A stretch of DNA of 64,000 bases from NCBI RefSeq assembly GCF_050624435.1, contig NC_134546.1, forward strand, positions 38,705,501 to 38,769,500, written 5' to 3'. Source of the stretch: Tenrec ecaudatus. Taxonomy: Eukaryota; Chordata; Mammalia; Afrosoricida; Tenrecidae. The notes below the pieces were generated by a model. The model was not told the DNA's origin, did not search any database, and was given only the letters and a program-made list of their open reading frames with translations. This document shows, in pieces, positions 36,714-47,986 of this stretch (its first letter is position 1; the number at the start of each line of letters is the position of its first letter). Both the position numbers and the translations under genes were made by a program.

Positions 36714-38701
36714 TGGATCCCCTCACAGTAATGTGCCTGGGGGTATCAAGATGAATCATTCGCCCAATGACTGAAGTCCAACTAAGAACGTATAACCGGT
36801 GAGCACCTTCTGATGGAGGCCCCAGAGTAGTTATGCAGCCCCTGTGTTTGCTGTAACACTTGGAAGGATTAGCGGTACTTTAATTGCTTCCTTTTTCTTG
36901 AAGTATTTCATCTCAGTGCGTTTAATCATTACCGAACCCAACAAGTTATGCCCCTCCCTGTTTGTGTCTGAGCTTCCCCAGGCTCTCCCATTGGGCCAGG
37001 GCTGGGGTAGGAGGCAAAAGAACTCCTGGCTTTACGTAATGCAGAAATGGCAAGGGCCCTTCTGAGTTGCTCTCTCTTCCAAACAGACTCTGCCATTATT
37101 GCGGCTCCCAATCCCTGCTTGCGCAGTTAGCTGTCTGGCTCAGATGTTGGGGACACAGCCTGTGCCTTGAGACCGTCTGTGTGCAGCACCCCCCTTTTCT
37201 GCCTGGCCCCCTTTTCAGTGCAGCTCGTCTGTGAAAAGTACCTTATTTTTACACACATCATGTTCACCTTGTCTCTGCACACCATACAGCCCTCCTGGCT
37301 CCAGGCTGTAGTTTCATAAGCCCCTGGCACCAACACCTTTTCTCTGTACTGGCTCCAGTTTTGACGCGCGACTTTCTGTCTACGGGAGTTAATGTTACGC
37401 CTCCGTCTTGGTGTTTGCTGACTTTTGGTTCGGTTCTGAGTAGTAGCCCTCTCCCAGCCTGCCCTCGAAGTTCTGAGGCCGCCCCTCTCTGGGCTGGGTT
37501 CCTTCCCCGAGCTGCATACTGCTTTCTCCAGTGCAGGCAGAGAAATAGCTCTTGCCAGTGGGACCAGCCCCCTGGGTGCACGGCCTGTGTGCCCCGATGG
37601 CGGAGAGGCTGCTCCCCGGGGGCTGAAGCCTCACACAGTCTGCCCCACAGTCTGCTGCCTGCCTGACTGCCCTGCAGGACTCTCACTGCATGGACACTGG
37701 GAGGCAGGCTCAGAGGGGTCGCCTGAGCCCTCCCGGGGGTCCCTTGGGGCTGAGGCCGTGGGCAGCACACGCTCCTGCTGCCCAGCTTCATGCGTGCTGT
37801 GCATGCCATGCTGAGCGATGACAGCATTTTCTCACATGCTGCTGTCATTCCGCAGCGCACGCGCGTGTGGTCACATGAGCAGGTCCCTGGCGGCCAGGGG
37901 GGTTGTTGAAGGAGCTCTAGAATGGGCAGCTCAGCTGTGGCCTCAGAAGACTTGGCTCTGCCAAAGCAAGGTCTTTGCGCTAAAACAGGCTCGGTGCCCA
38001 CGGAGATAATCACCTCTTGTAATGTCCGCACAGTCGCCCCATTGTCAGCCCACAAGGAATTTCAAAAGGAGTGAAATGCCACATAGGGGATGCCCGCGGG
38101 GCTCAGCTAACCTAGGAGTCTGCTTCCGGCCAAGGGCACCTCGGGGCACCTCGGGCACCTCGGGAGGGAGCATCCCAGCCGTCTCCCAGGAGGGCTGGTC
38201 TCCTGAGCCCTGAGCCAAGTGCTTCTCGCCCTGACCTCGCTGTGCCCTGGTCTGCTCCCTCCTCTCAGTACCCCTTTGCCACCTCCTGGCCCTGACCCTC
38301 TCCTCTTTATTCACGAGCTCTCCACTGAGGGGATCCTTGCGGTGGACTTGGGGGTGGTGGCACCCCTAGAACACTCACCCTGACTCCTGCCACCCCAGCA
38401 GAGCTGGCAGCATCGACTGCTGAGCGCGTCGACACTGTTCTAAGCACCCTGTATGGACGTGTCAGTCATGGATTCCTCCCCAAAGAGGAGCTATCAGAGT
38501 ACCTTTCACAGAAGAGGCCCCGAGGTTTAGAAAACTGGTAAGTCTCCTGCCCGAGGTCAGGGAGTACAGTGTCCGAGCCACCGGGCCTGGCACTGCTCCC
38601 ATGCTGTGGCATTGTTGGTCTGTCGCCCTCGCTAGGTGTGGGCTCATAAGAGACAGGGACGCATCCTCCACTCCGTAACCTCAATGCCTGGGTTGTAATC
38701 G
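36714..38701. other. Intron 1, GC-rich, contains a long chance ORF
   Basis: A 263-codon open frame on the - strand spans 37264-38055 in GC-rich DNA with several other frames also open. No domain is recognisable. A short GGCACCTCGG triplication lies near 38137-38163. Confidence 0.4.
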
Positions 38702-38887
38702 AAAACCAGACTCCCTGCCCCTAAATCCATGCCGACTCATAGCCACCTTAGAGGAGAGGAGAACAGTCCCTGTGGGTTTCTGAGACTAACTCTTCAGGGG
38801 AGTAGAAAGTCCCATCTTTCTTGCAGGGAGCATCTGATGGTTTCAAAACTGCCCACCTTCTGGTTAGTACCCATAGCAGGCCATCTG
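38702..38887 (-). mobile_element. AfroSINE
   Basis: Reversed copy. ATGCCGACTCATAGCCACC tail, CAGGGGAGTAGAAAGTCCC middle, AACTGCCCACCTTCTGGTTAG head. The last bases are worn. Confidence 0.82.
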
Positions 38888-39300
38888 AACATTTTGGATT
38901 CATGAAGCCCGCAGCTTGGCAGGCAGGTGTGGCATCAGATAAGATTTACACGCCAAGGACTGGCCACACTTGTTCAAATGGAAGGGGCAGTTAAGCAAGC
39001 AAGTAAGCATACCCCTCTGCAGGACCCTGGCAGGTGAGCGCAGCTTCGAGTTGTGGGGTCTGGCAGATGTGGGGACCACGGGGTGGTTAGCCTCTCCCAG
39101 GCAGTCAGAAACCACGAAAGTGAAACCAGAGCTACCTGTGACATTTAAACCTTAATCCCAGGCAACAGCCAAGCAAGAGAGGGGAAGAGAATGCTTCTTA
39201 GGATTCTGCAGAAGTGGACCCATCCAGGCTGCACACCAGCTGCCGAGAGAGCCAAGGAGGAGGAGAGTTGGTGGAGTTACACAACTACCCTAGGCTCAGG

Positions 39301-39302
<2 letters not shown>

Positions 39303-39394
<92 letters not shown>
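39303..39394. repeat. Compound (CT)n(CA)n microsatellite
   Basis: About 32 CT units are followed by 14 CA units without interruption. Confidence 0.97.
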
Positions 39395-39397
<3 letters not shown>

Positions 39398-40652
39398 GGC
39401 TAATCTTCTAAACCACCTCATCGGACACAGCGCAGCCTCTGAGGCTTCAAGGACTTAGGGGCTGTTTTTCTCTCTGGGCTTAAAGTCTTTCGCTGCCGCT
39501 GACTCCATGATAATTACTGCTTTCCTCAAAGAAGAATTAACAGTGCCTGGGCTGGACACAATGCCTTCATCGGCCCGGTGGACCTAAACCCAGGGGTCAG
39601 CGGCCCCCTGGAGCTCCCCGAGCAGCGGGGCTCAGAAACTCAGAAATTAGCCAGGCTCAGTGGGGGCAGCCTCGTCCCACATGCTCCGCTCTGCTTGGCT
39701 CGGCCTGGAAACTGCAAGTCCAGTTCCGGCTTTCTTGACCACAACCTCTTGGGGACAGTGAGGCTGAAGTTCCAGTCGGCTGCCATTGGTCAGCGTTCAT
39801 GGACAGCACAGATACTTCCCATCGAGAAGGAAAGGAAGGGGCGGGGGAACAAAATCAAAAACAAAAACAAACCTGTCTTCCCTTTGCTTGCCGCGAGGAT
39901 AATGAAGTAGAAATGACATTATCTCTAATGAAAGTGATTTGGAGAAATCATTGATAAAGCCCTAACCGCAGAGGGTTACCATTAGCAAGTTGGCCAGATA
40001 AGAGAGCAGCTGGCTCTGCCAGCCCCCGGCGGTCTGGTGTGTGTGTTGTGTGTGCTGGGGGTGGGGGTGGGGGGAGAGTGTCCTTTTTGGACCCACAGAG
40101 ACTATTCATTCCAAAATCTGGGTCATCCTCATCGCACTGGCTCATCTTTAGGGTTGTCACCAGGTTCTCAAAAAAAGTCTTTGTTGTTTTGTTTCTTAGG
40201 ACTTTTGTTTTGTGTAGGTTTTTGTGTTTGTCTTTTTTTGGTGTGTGTGTGTGGGGGGTGGCTTGGCTTGTTTTCATGTCACTGTGTTACATCATCACCG
40301 CAGGAGTGACCAAGCTGGCCAAGCCTTGGCATCTACCCTGCCAGAAATTTGCCTCTGAGGAGGGTACTCACACAAGTGACAAGAGGGCTTTGGGGCAGGT
40401 GGTGTTGGGCAGCAGGCTGTTCTCTTGTGTCAGGAGGTGGGAGCAGGGACCGAAAGCTCCCAGCTTCCTCCCTAGGACAAGGGATGGAGGGGCGGGGCAG
40501 CCCTCTTGGGACTTGCTCCTCTGTCGGTCCAGAGCAAGCTGACAGGTACCTACCCCCTGGGATGTGGCTTCTGTGATGTTGAGAGCAGACCAGCCAGCAA
40601 CCTCTATGTGAAAACACCCTGTGGGCCAGGGGAGCCAGTGAGGCAGGAGGGA
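39395..40652. other. Intron 1; candidate regulatory stretch near 39895-40020
   Basis: The stretch at 39895-40020 contains ATGACATTATCTC, CTAACCGCAGAGG (RUNX-like) and CCAGATAAGAG (GATA-like) close together. The rest is GT-rich with no recognised element. Confidence 0.35.
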
Positions 40653-41392
40653 TTGTTATTTGGTGCCAGCGAGTCCCTTCTGACTCAGTGACCCTACAGG
40701 CAACAAATGAAACGCCGCCCAGTCCCGGGCCATCCTCATAACTGTCCCCATGTTTGAGGCCACTGCGTCAGCCCATTTTGTGGATTGATGGTGGGCCTTC
40801 CTCCCTTTCACTGCCCTTACCGAGCCTCTGCCCTTCTCCAGGGACCAGTGGCTCCTGAACACATGTCCAAGTCTCCCCATCCTTGCCGCTGGGGATCCCG
40901 ATTGTACTTCCACCAGGACGGACTTGGTTGTTCCTTCGGCAGCCCGCGGCACTCTCCATATTCTCCACCAGCACCACAATTCAAACCCATGGAACCTTCT
41001 TCGGTCTTCCCTAGTCAGTGTCCACTTTCACATGCAGGTGAGGCAATGGCAAATACCCTGGTCAGGTGCACCTGAGTCTCAGAGTAACGTCCTTGCTTGT
41101 CAGCACTTTTAAAGAGGTCTTGTGCAGCAGATTCGCTCCGTCTCTTGACCTCTTGCCTGCTGCTTGTGTGAGCATTGATTCTGGATCGCAGCAAGAGGCA
41201 ATCAATCTTTGACAGCTCCAATCTTGTCTCCATGGATCATCGTGTTACCTGTTAGTCCTCCGGTTGTGAGGGGTTTGGTCCTCTTGACCTTGAGTTGTGA
41301 TCCCTGCTGAAGGCTGCAGTCCTGGACCTTCATCAGCAAGGGCTTCAGGTCCTCTTCACTTTCAGCCAGCAAGGGAGCATCGCCAGCATGCC
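40653..41392 (-). mobile_element. RTE/BovB-type LINE, 3' fragment
   Basis: Reversed 3' part of an RTE-clade LINE. It begins with the tail shared with AfroSINE (TTGGTGCCAGCGAGTC) and runs through noncoding remains of the C-terminal reverse transcriptase region, e.g. AAGAGGTCTTGTGCAGCAG and CAGGTCCTCTTCACTTTCAG. All frames are broken. It is the same family as 44555-46763 but in the opposite orientation. Confidence 0.8.
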
Positions 41393-41871
41393 AAGAGGCG
41401 AGGTAGCCCAAAGATAAACATACCCTCCATTGCCCATCCTAATGGGGCAGCACCCAAGCATAAGATGGCAGCACTTACCCCTTGGCAGGGATGCTTCCCC
41501 TTCTGGTGGCTGGAGCCAGGTCTCACCAGATATCGAGGAAGCTGCTTTTGGGAAGAGACGGTACAGGGCCAGGCCCTCTGAGACATTTGCTTAGGCTGTT
41601 GCTACAGACAAGACTTTCCATAATAATACGTATATACATGTTGAAATTAAATCACTGTTGTTGGCTTGTATCCTCTCTCTAACTCCCACTTATGGGAGCC
41701 CGTCGAGCACTGATCCATAGGGCTTTCCTGGCTGGGTGAGCGTCACAGAAGCAGACTGCCAGGCCTGTCTTCAGCAGTGCCTCTGGGTGAATCCAAACTG
41801 CCAAGCTAATTGTTCAGTTCCCGGCCAAGTGCCAACTGCCTGTGGTACCCAGCAATCTTTGCTGTTAAATA

Positions 41872-42015
41872 GACCCTAAACCAAATTCACTACCAAAAGC
41901 CATGCATAGCAACCCTGTGGGATAGTAGAACTGGCCCCTGTGGACTTTTAAACTCTGCAGGAGTGACTGGTAGGTTTGAACCGTCAACCTTGTGGTTATC
42001 AGTTCTCTAGGTAAA
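41872..42015 (-). mobile_element. AfroSINE, partial
   Basis: Reversed copy: AAATTCACTACCAAAAGCC tail, AACTGGCCCCTGTGG middle, GGTTTGAACCGTCAACC B box. Its head meets the head of the next copy. Confidence 0.8.
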
Positions 42016-42195
42016 GGAGCCCCGGTTGGTGGCAGAATGGTTCAGCACTTCTCAGATAACTGAAAGATGAGCCGTTCCAATTCGCTACCCGCCACTGCGG
42101 GATGTGCTCCTATAACCCCCCCTGGAGTGCTTCTACTCTTCCGTACAGGGTCACTACGAGACAGAATCCGCGGGACTCAACAAGAGCATCCTCTG
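42016..42195 (+). mobile_element. AfroSINE, head-to-head with its neighbour
   Basis: Forward copy from GGAGCCCCGGTTGGTGGCAG to CGAGACAGAATCCGCGGGAC. It forms an inverted pair with 41872-42015. Confidence 0.8.
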
Positions 42196-44340
42196 GTATT
42201 TGGGGTGAGTGGTGGGAGGCAGAGATTTGTGTGGGCTGGGTAGAGAGGCCGGAAACGTCTCTAGGGAGAAGGCAGGCCTGTGATGTTTCTACAAGCTTAG
42301 AGGTCAGAGGGAAAGAGAACATTGCAGGTAGAAACAGAGCTGCAGTGGCGAGGGAGCAGAAAGGTGTGGGGTAGGAGTGGGGGCACCCCCGGGTGTTCTA
42401 GCTGGAGCAGGGAGTGCTGCACACTTGCAGGAACTGCTTTTGGCAAGCAGCCTTGGGACTAGTCGGCCTTGGGAGGCATCGACGGTGTGGGCTTCCTCCT
42501 GAAGGCAGTGGGAACCGCTTCCTGTTTTAAGCAGGGGAGTGACATGCTGAGATAGGTTGAGGAAAGGGTGGGTGGGGCCTGCCATGCTGTTCTCCCTGGG
42601 GTCTGACTGGTCATGGGGATTACAGGACAGGAGGGGCAGGATGGACACAGGAGAAGATGGGAGTAAGACTCTGAAGAAAGAGAAAGTGCCATGGAGTCAG
42701 CGGAGGTGTGCACGCTTGGTGGAGTTTGTTGTTCGCCCCAGGGGTAACGTTTCTGCCTGGCTAGCAAGGACATCCTGTAGAGGTCTCTGTGGACCGAGTG
42801 GAGGCCCCAGCTTGGGGGAGGTAGCTCGAGGGCTGCCTAACAGGGAGATTCGCATTCCTTGGTTTGAGTGCCAGGAAAGAGGAGCTCTCAAACTGGTCAG
42901 CAGAGTGTCAGAAGCATGGGCAGCAGAAGAGGGATTGAAGATGGATTCTTGCCCTCCCACGCTCCCCACCCCCTACTGCCCCCAGTGGGTTCGACAGTGA
43001 CCTGATTATCTGACTTTTCTGACCTGCCCTTTGTTATCCAAAGACCTCCCTGGCGACTCTGACTCTCCCGTGGCCCACCCTAGTCTATGGGCCACCAACT
43101 CCTCTATCTACTTCTAGGGCCATGTTGCTCCTTAGCATCCCCTCCGCCTTCCTGCTGGCCTTCCACATCCTGTCCCTCCTCCTCCGATCAGAGCTCTTGT
43201 GGCCAGGTCCAGCCTCACATACTTTCTACTGTCACAGCTTGTGGCCTTTACAACCTACAGGCACTCCTCGCTGAGAGCTCAGTGCCACTCTCAGGAAGCT
43301 CCCAGAGGCAGGGATAGTGGCTCCATGTCTCCCTCTGTTGCAAATAGCCCCTGCATGGAAGAGGGATGAGTGAATCTTCGGGAGGAGTAGAGAAAGAACA
43401 CTATTAACCTGTTAACTGGGGAGGGGCTGGGAAGAGGCGAGGGGAGACTTTCTTCCCAGAGTGCGCAATGTTCTCATCCGGGAACATGCTAAGAAACTCT
43501 GGGAGACTTATGGCTGTTCCTGTGGCTTTTGGTGGCATCTCCACAGAAGATGGGAGTGTCGCTCCCTGGATGAGCTGGAGCACTGTGAGCGGGAGGGACA
43601 GGGAGGCAGGGAGCGCTCACACCGTGCCTGGGAACCCAATCCCAAATGGTGCACAGGTGATCATGCAAACACACCTTCCAGCTCCTGAAGGAAGACTGAG
43701 GGGAGAGGGGGTCTCTGAGGGTCTTGTTAGGGCTCCCCTGTTTTAGGAAATGGAGAAGAGATTATGGGATGAGATGGACAGAGATGACCGATCCTGTGAG
43801 TTTTTGCACCCCTGCCCCCACAACCCCCACCCCTATTTTGGAATACTTTAAATGCCAGGCACCAGAAGCCCTGGCATCCAATTGAGATTAGTAAGGCCGA
43901 TCTTAGGGTACTTACTGTCAGCCCGTGATCCAGCTGAATTTCCAATTAAAAGGCTAAACAGATACCGCTTTTCTTAAAATTGCATTTCTGAAATGAACTA
44001 GTAAACACAGGCACTTAAGATCATATTCTGTACACGAAAAGAATTCTCTGATCACTATCTCTTCTGTCCGGGACTTTTTCTTTTTCTTCATGCTGAATGT
44101 CAGATGGCAGTTCAGGGAGGTGGGGGTTCTGTTCTGTCTCCTCCTTCCTGGACTAAATCACCTTGGTGGTGATAAAAAAACAAACAAACAATGCCACCAG
44201 TCACATGTTAGAATTTTCCAAGATTAACGACCTGTTTGTTGGAAATACCTTTTTTGATAACACAAAGAGCAACGATCCACATAGACTTCACCAGATAGAA
44301 TGCACAGGAATCCTATTAACTCCATCTATGGAAAGAGAAA
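42196..44340. other. Intron 1, nothing recognised
   Basis: No repeat family or exon was identified. Confidence 0.4.
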
Positions 44341-44500
44341 GGAGCCCTGGTGGTGTAGTGGTTATGCGTCAGGCTGCGATCCACATGGTCAGCAGTTCAA
44401 AACCACGAGCAACCTGAGCTTTCTACTTCCATAAACAGTGACAGTCTCAGAAACCGCAGGAGTCACTGTGAGTCAGCATCGCCTCAGTGGCAATGAGTTT
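44341..44500 (+). mobile_element. AfroSINE
   Basis: Forward copy. GGAGCCCTGGTGGTGTAGTG head, GGTCAGCAGTTCAAAACCAC B box, CTCAGTGGCAATGAG tail. It lies just before the RTE LINE. Confidence 0.93.
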
Positions 44501-44554
44501 AGAGGGTGGGATGGAAAGAGATAATGGAGAAGTTTCATACCATCACTCAGAACA

Positions 44555-46763
44555 GTGCCAGCGGCTGACTGTGAAACAGATCATCACTTGCTCATGTTCA
44601 ACTTCAAGTTGAAGCAGAGAGAAAATTAAAGCCAGTCTGCATGTGCCAAAGTATGACCTTGAGTATATTCCACCCAACTTTAGATGATATCTCAAAAGTG
44701 TTTTGACACATTGAACAGCAGTGCCTTAAGACCAGATGAGTTGTGATATCCCAGCTGATGGGATAACATCAAGAACAGCATACATTAAGAAAGCAGAGCG
44801 AGACAAAAATAGATGATAGAAGGGACTCTGAAGCTTGCTCTTGAACCTAGATTGCTCCAAAGCACATGAAAGACACCACGAAGTCAGCGAATGATACGGA
44901 AGACTTCAGAGTGTGCCTCAAGAAGACAGAGTAAACTCTAACATCATGCATGAAGACCTGGAGTTGAAAGCCAAAAGGGAAGAACAGATAGGCATCTCTC
45001 TAACGGAAAGAAATGAAAAAATTCAAGGCTTGAATTTCAATTTTTAAAGGTTTCTATGGGCAAAATAGTGAACCGTGCAGGAAATGTCAGGGAGAAGAAG
45101 CAAAAGATGGCAGGAAACACAGTCACAGTGCCAAAAAGAACTAGTTGACATCCAGCCATTTCAAGAGTTGGCAGGTGATCAAGAGCTGGTTGTACTGAAG
45201 GAAGAAGTCCATGCTATGCAGAAGGCACTTGAAAAAAACAAGGCTCCAGGAATTGACCAACGGAGATGTTTCAGCAAACTGAAGCAGTGCTCAAAGTGCT
45301 CACTGGTCTAGGCCAAGAAATTTGAAAGATAGTGATCAGACAAGCAGACTGAAGGAGATCTATATTGTGCCCATTCCAAATAAAGATGCCCCAAGAGAAG
45401 GTAGAAATTATTGAACAATATCATTAATAACACACATGAGCAAAATTTTGCCGAAGATAATCCAAAAGTGGTTGTAGCAGGGCATTGACAGAAAACTGCC
45501 AGAAATCCTACCTGGATTCAGAAGAGGACATGGAATGAAGGCTATTATTACTGATGTCAGAGAGCCCGTGACTGAAGCAGGTAATCGCAGACAGATGCTT
45601 ACCTGTGTTTTACTGACTATGCAAAGGCTGTATTGACATTTGACGGTGTGGATTATTGACACCATTTCAAGGAATGGGAATTCCAGAACACTTGATTGGG
45701 CTCATGTGGAACATGTGTTTAGACCAAGAGGCAGTCTTTGGAGTGGACCAAGCGGGTGCTGTAGATCTAGTAATGAGGAAGGTCGCCCACATGAAGAAGA
45801 AGAGGCATCAGGAGTAGAGGAAGGCTCCTTAACAGCTTACAATGTGCAGTTGACACTACCTCGCTCACTGAAAGCAAAGAAGACTTGACGCACTTGCTGA
45901 TGAAGACCAAAGACGCAACCTCCAGTATGGATTGCAACTTAAGAACCCCCAAATCCTCAAAACTGAACCAAGAGACAGCATCGTGATAAATGGAGAAAAG
46001 ACTGACATCAAAGATTTCATTTCACTTGGATCCACCGTTAGTACCCAGGGAAGTGACTCACTGCCATCAAGTTAGTACTGACTCATCGTGACCTTATAGG
46101 ACAGGGGAGAATTGCCCCTGGGAGGTTCCCAGACGGTAAGTGTTTATGGAAGCACAAAGTCCCGTCTTTCTCCCAAGGAACAGCTGGTGGTTTTGAACCG
46201 AGGACCTTGTGGATTGCCACCCAATGCGTAGGTAACCACAACACCACCAGGGCTCCTCCCCCACTCGTGGAAGCAGCAGCCAAGAAATCAAACAACGTAT
46301 GACACTGGACAAATCGGCAAAAGACCTCTCGAAAGTGTGAAAAATCAAAGCCATTACCTTGAGGGCTGAGGTCAGCCTGACCCTGGCCACTGTATTTTCA
46401 GTTACCTCGTATGCACACGTAAGCTGGACGTGAACATGGAAGACAAAAGAAGAGCCCACACCCCGGTGTGGTGTGGGGGCAGAACATTGAGTACATGGCG
46501 TATACCAAAAGAGCCAACACACGTGGCTTGGAAGAGTGTTTCTTAGCAGCGAGGGTGGAAAGACTCTTGCCTTGGACTGCTAACACGTCCTCAGGAGGAG
46601 GGACCAGGCCCCGCAGAAAGATAAGCTGCTTGGTACAGCCGACAGCCAGGGAAGGAGAGAGAGGAAGACTTCGGCAGTAGGCTCAAACGGGAACCGGGCA
46701 GCGTCTCTCTGCTGTGGACAGGGTCGCTGTGAATTGACATCACCTCAGGCAGCCCCCTAACAA
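44555..46763 (+). mobile_element. RTE/BovB-type LINE, decayed 3' part
   Basis: A non-LTR retrotransposon remnant covering the linker and reverse transcriptase region to the 3' end. Recognisable pieces include TATGACCTTGAGTATATTCC, the segment encoding EEVHAMQKALEKNKAPGID near 45200-45260 (upstream of the catalytic core of RTE reverse transcriptases), a stretch near 45480-45640 related to the LPGFRRG region, and the tail near 46735-46763 that resembles the AfroSINE tail. Stops and small deletions break every frame, so it is a dead copy. An AfroSINE interrupts it at 46053-46257. RTE LINEs supply the copying machinery for AfroSINEs, which explains the shared tail. Confidence 0.88.
46053..46257 (-). 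mobile_element. AfroSINE inserted in the RTE LINE
   Basis: Full-length reversed copy from GACTCACTGCCATCAAG to CACCACCAGGGCTCC. The LINE continues on both sides, with GGAAG as a possible short target duplication, so this insertion is younger than the LINE. Confidence 0.92.
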
Positions 46764-46940
46764 CCTTCTTGAATCTGCCTGGCACTGGCCCCTGAGGCGG
46801 TTCACCCCTGTTTCCTCGTGACAGTGATTATTTTGGGGCACCGAACGTATTTTCTCCTTTCCTTCCCTTCTTGGTGGCTTTCTGAGGAGCAGTCATTTTG
46901 GTATCTCCACGCAGGCTGAAAGGTTAAGCCTTGTTCTTTG

Positions 46941-46980
46941 TGGTGGAGGAGGAGGAGGAGGAGGAGAAGGAGGTGGTAGT
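46941..46980. repeat. (GGA)n microsatellite
   Basis: About ten GGA units with minor interruptions. Confidence 0.9.
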
Positions 46981-47659
46981 GGTGAATAGAGAGATGGGGG
47001 GGCATGACCTCTACTCTGACCTCCTCTGCAGCCCCAGGCCCCTTTGCTGCACAAGAAGATGATCCTCTTACCTCCCTGCTCAAGAAAGAGCTTGATTCCC
47101 CTCTGCTCTGTGCTCCCCCTCCCTCCTTTTTGCAGGCAAGACTTGAAGGGATATCTGGAGATGACGTGGAAGGCTGGACCTCAGGGGTGGCATCTTAATG
47201 ACTTGACTTGGCGGGTGTTAGAACAGCCCCATTCAGTGTGAGTTCACTCCCTGTGCAGTTGGCCGGCTCAGCCTCTGCCCATAGATGTTCTCTTGTTCAC
47301 GCTGCATGAGGAAATGGAGATTTCCAAGTGAGAACCAGCCGTCCCAACTCTTTAACTCTTCCCTGAAGGGACTGGGAGTTGCAGAGAGCTGAGTCAAATC
47401 CTGCCCCTGAGAAGGGAGAACGACCCCAGCCGGAGAGGGGACAAAGGCAGATGTGACCACTTCCTTGGTCCTCCCTGCGGGGGACCAGAAAAGCGTGAAG
47501 GGTTTGCTTGGATCATCCTCACTGTCCGTTGGCAAATATTGATCCTGTGTGGCTGCCCCGTGAGAACTACACAGAGGTAGAAGGTGGTCTCTGCTTCTGC
47601 TCCAGGGTCCTTACAAATCCAGTCATAGCCAAACTGGTTTGTACCACTTTGTGTTGCCT

Positions 47660-47863
47660 GCGGTCCTTGAGTGGCACTCGGCCACTAATCCAAAGGTTGG
47701 CGGTTCATAACCATGCAGCAATGCCATGAAGAAAAGCCGGGAGCCCTGTGTTTGTGAAGCTTACAGCCCCCCGGCCCCTGGTGAGCAGTTCTGTGGTGTA
47801 ATAGCCGGGCTCACCATGAGTCATTGTCAACTCGACTGTAGCAGGCTGTTAGTTTTCGTTTTG
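47660..47863 (+). mobile_element. AfroSINE, diverged
   Basis: Forward copy. CCAAAGGTTGGCGGTTCATAA is the B-box part and CATGAGTCATTGTCAACTCG the tail. The head is weak. Confidence 0.72.
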
Positions 47864-47905
47864 GTCCCACTTGTGTTTTAGAGGACACCAAGCATGGGCA
47901 ACAGA

Positions 47906-47986
47906 CAGACAGAAACACACACACACACAAACACACATAAATGATGAAAACTAAAAAAAAAAAACAAACCCCAAAACCATCAAACA
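47906..47986. repeat. A/C-rich simple sequence
   Basis: GACA and CA units are followed by an A run and A/C-rich sequence. This may be the tail region of the preceding SINE or an old LINE. Confidence 0.6.

Noticed and set aside
45075..45311. Reverse-transcriptase-like frame as a gene
   Set aside because: It is a short surviving piece of a dead RTE LINE; neighbouring frames are broken by stops.
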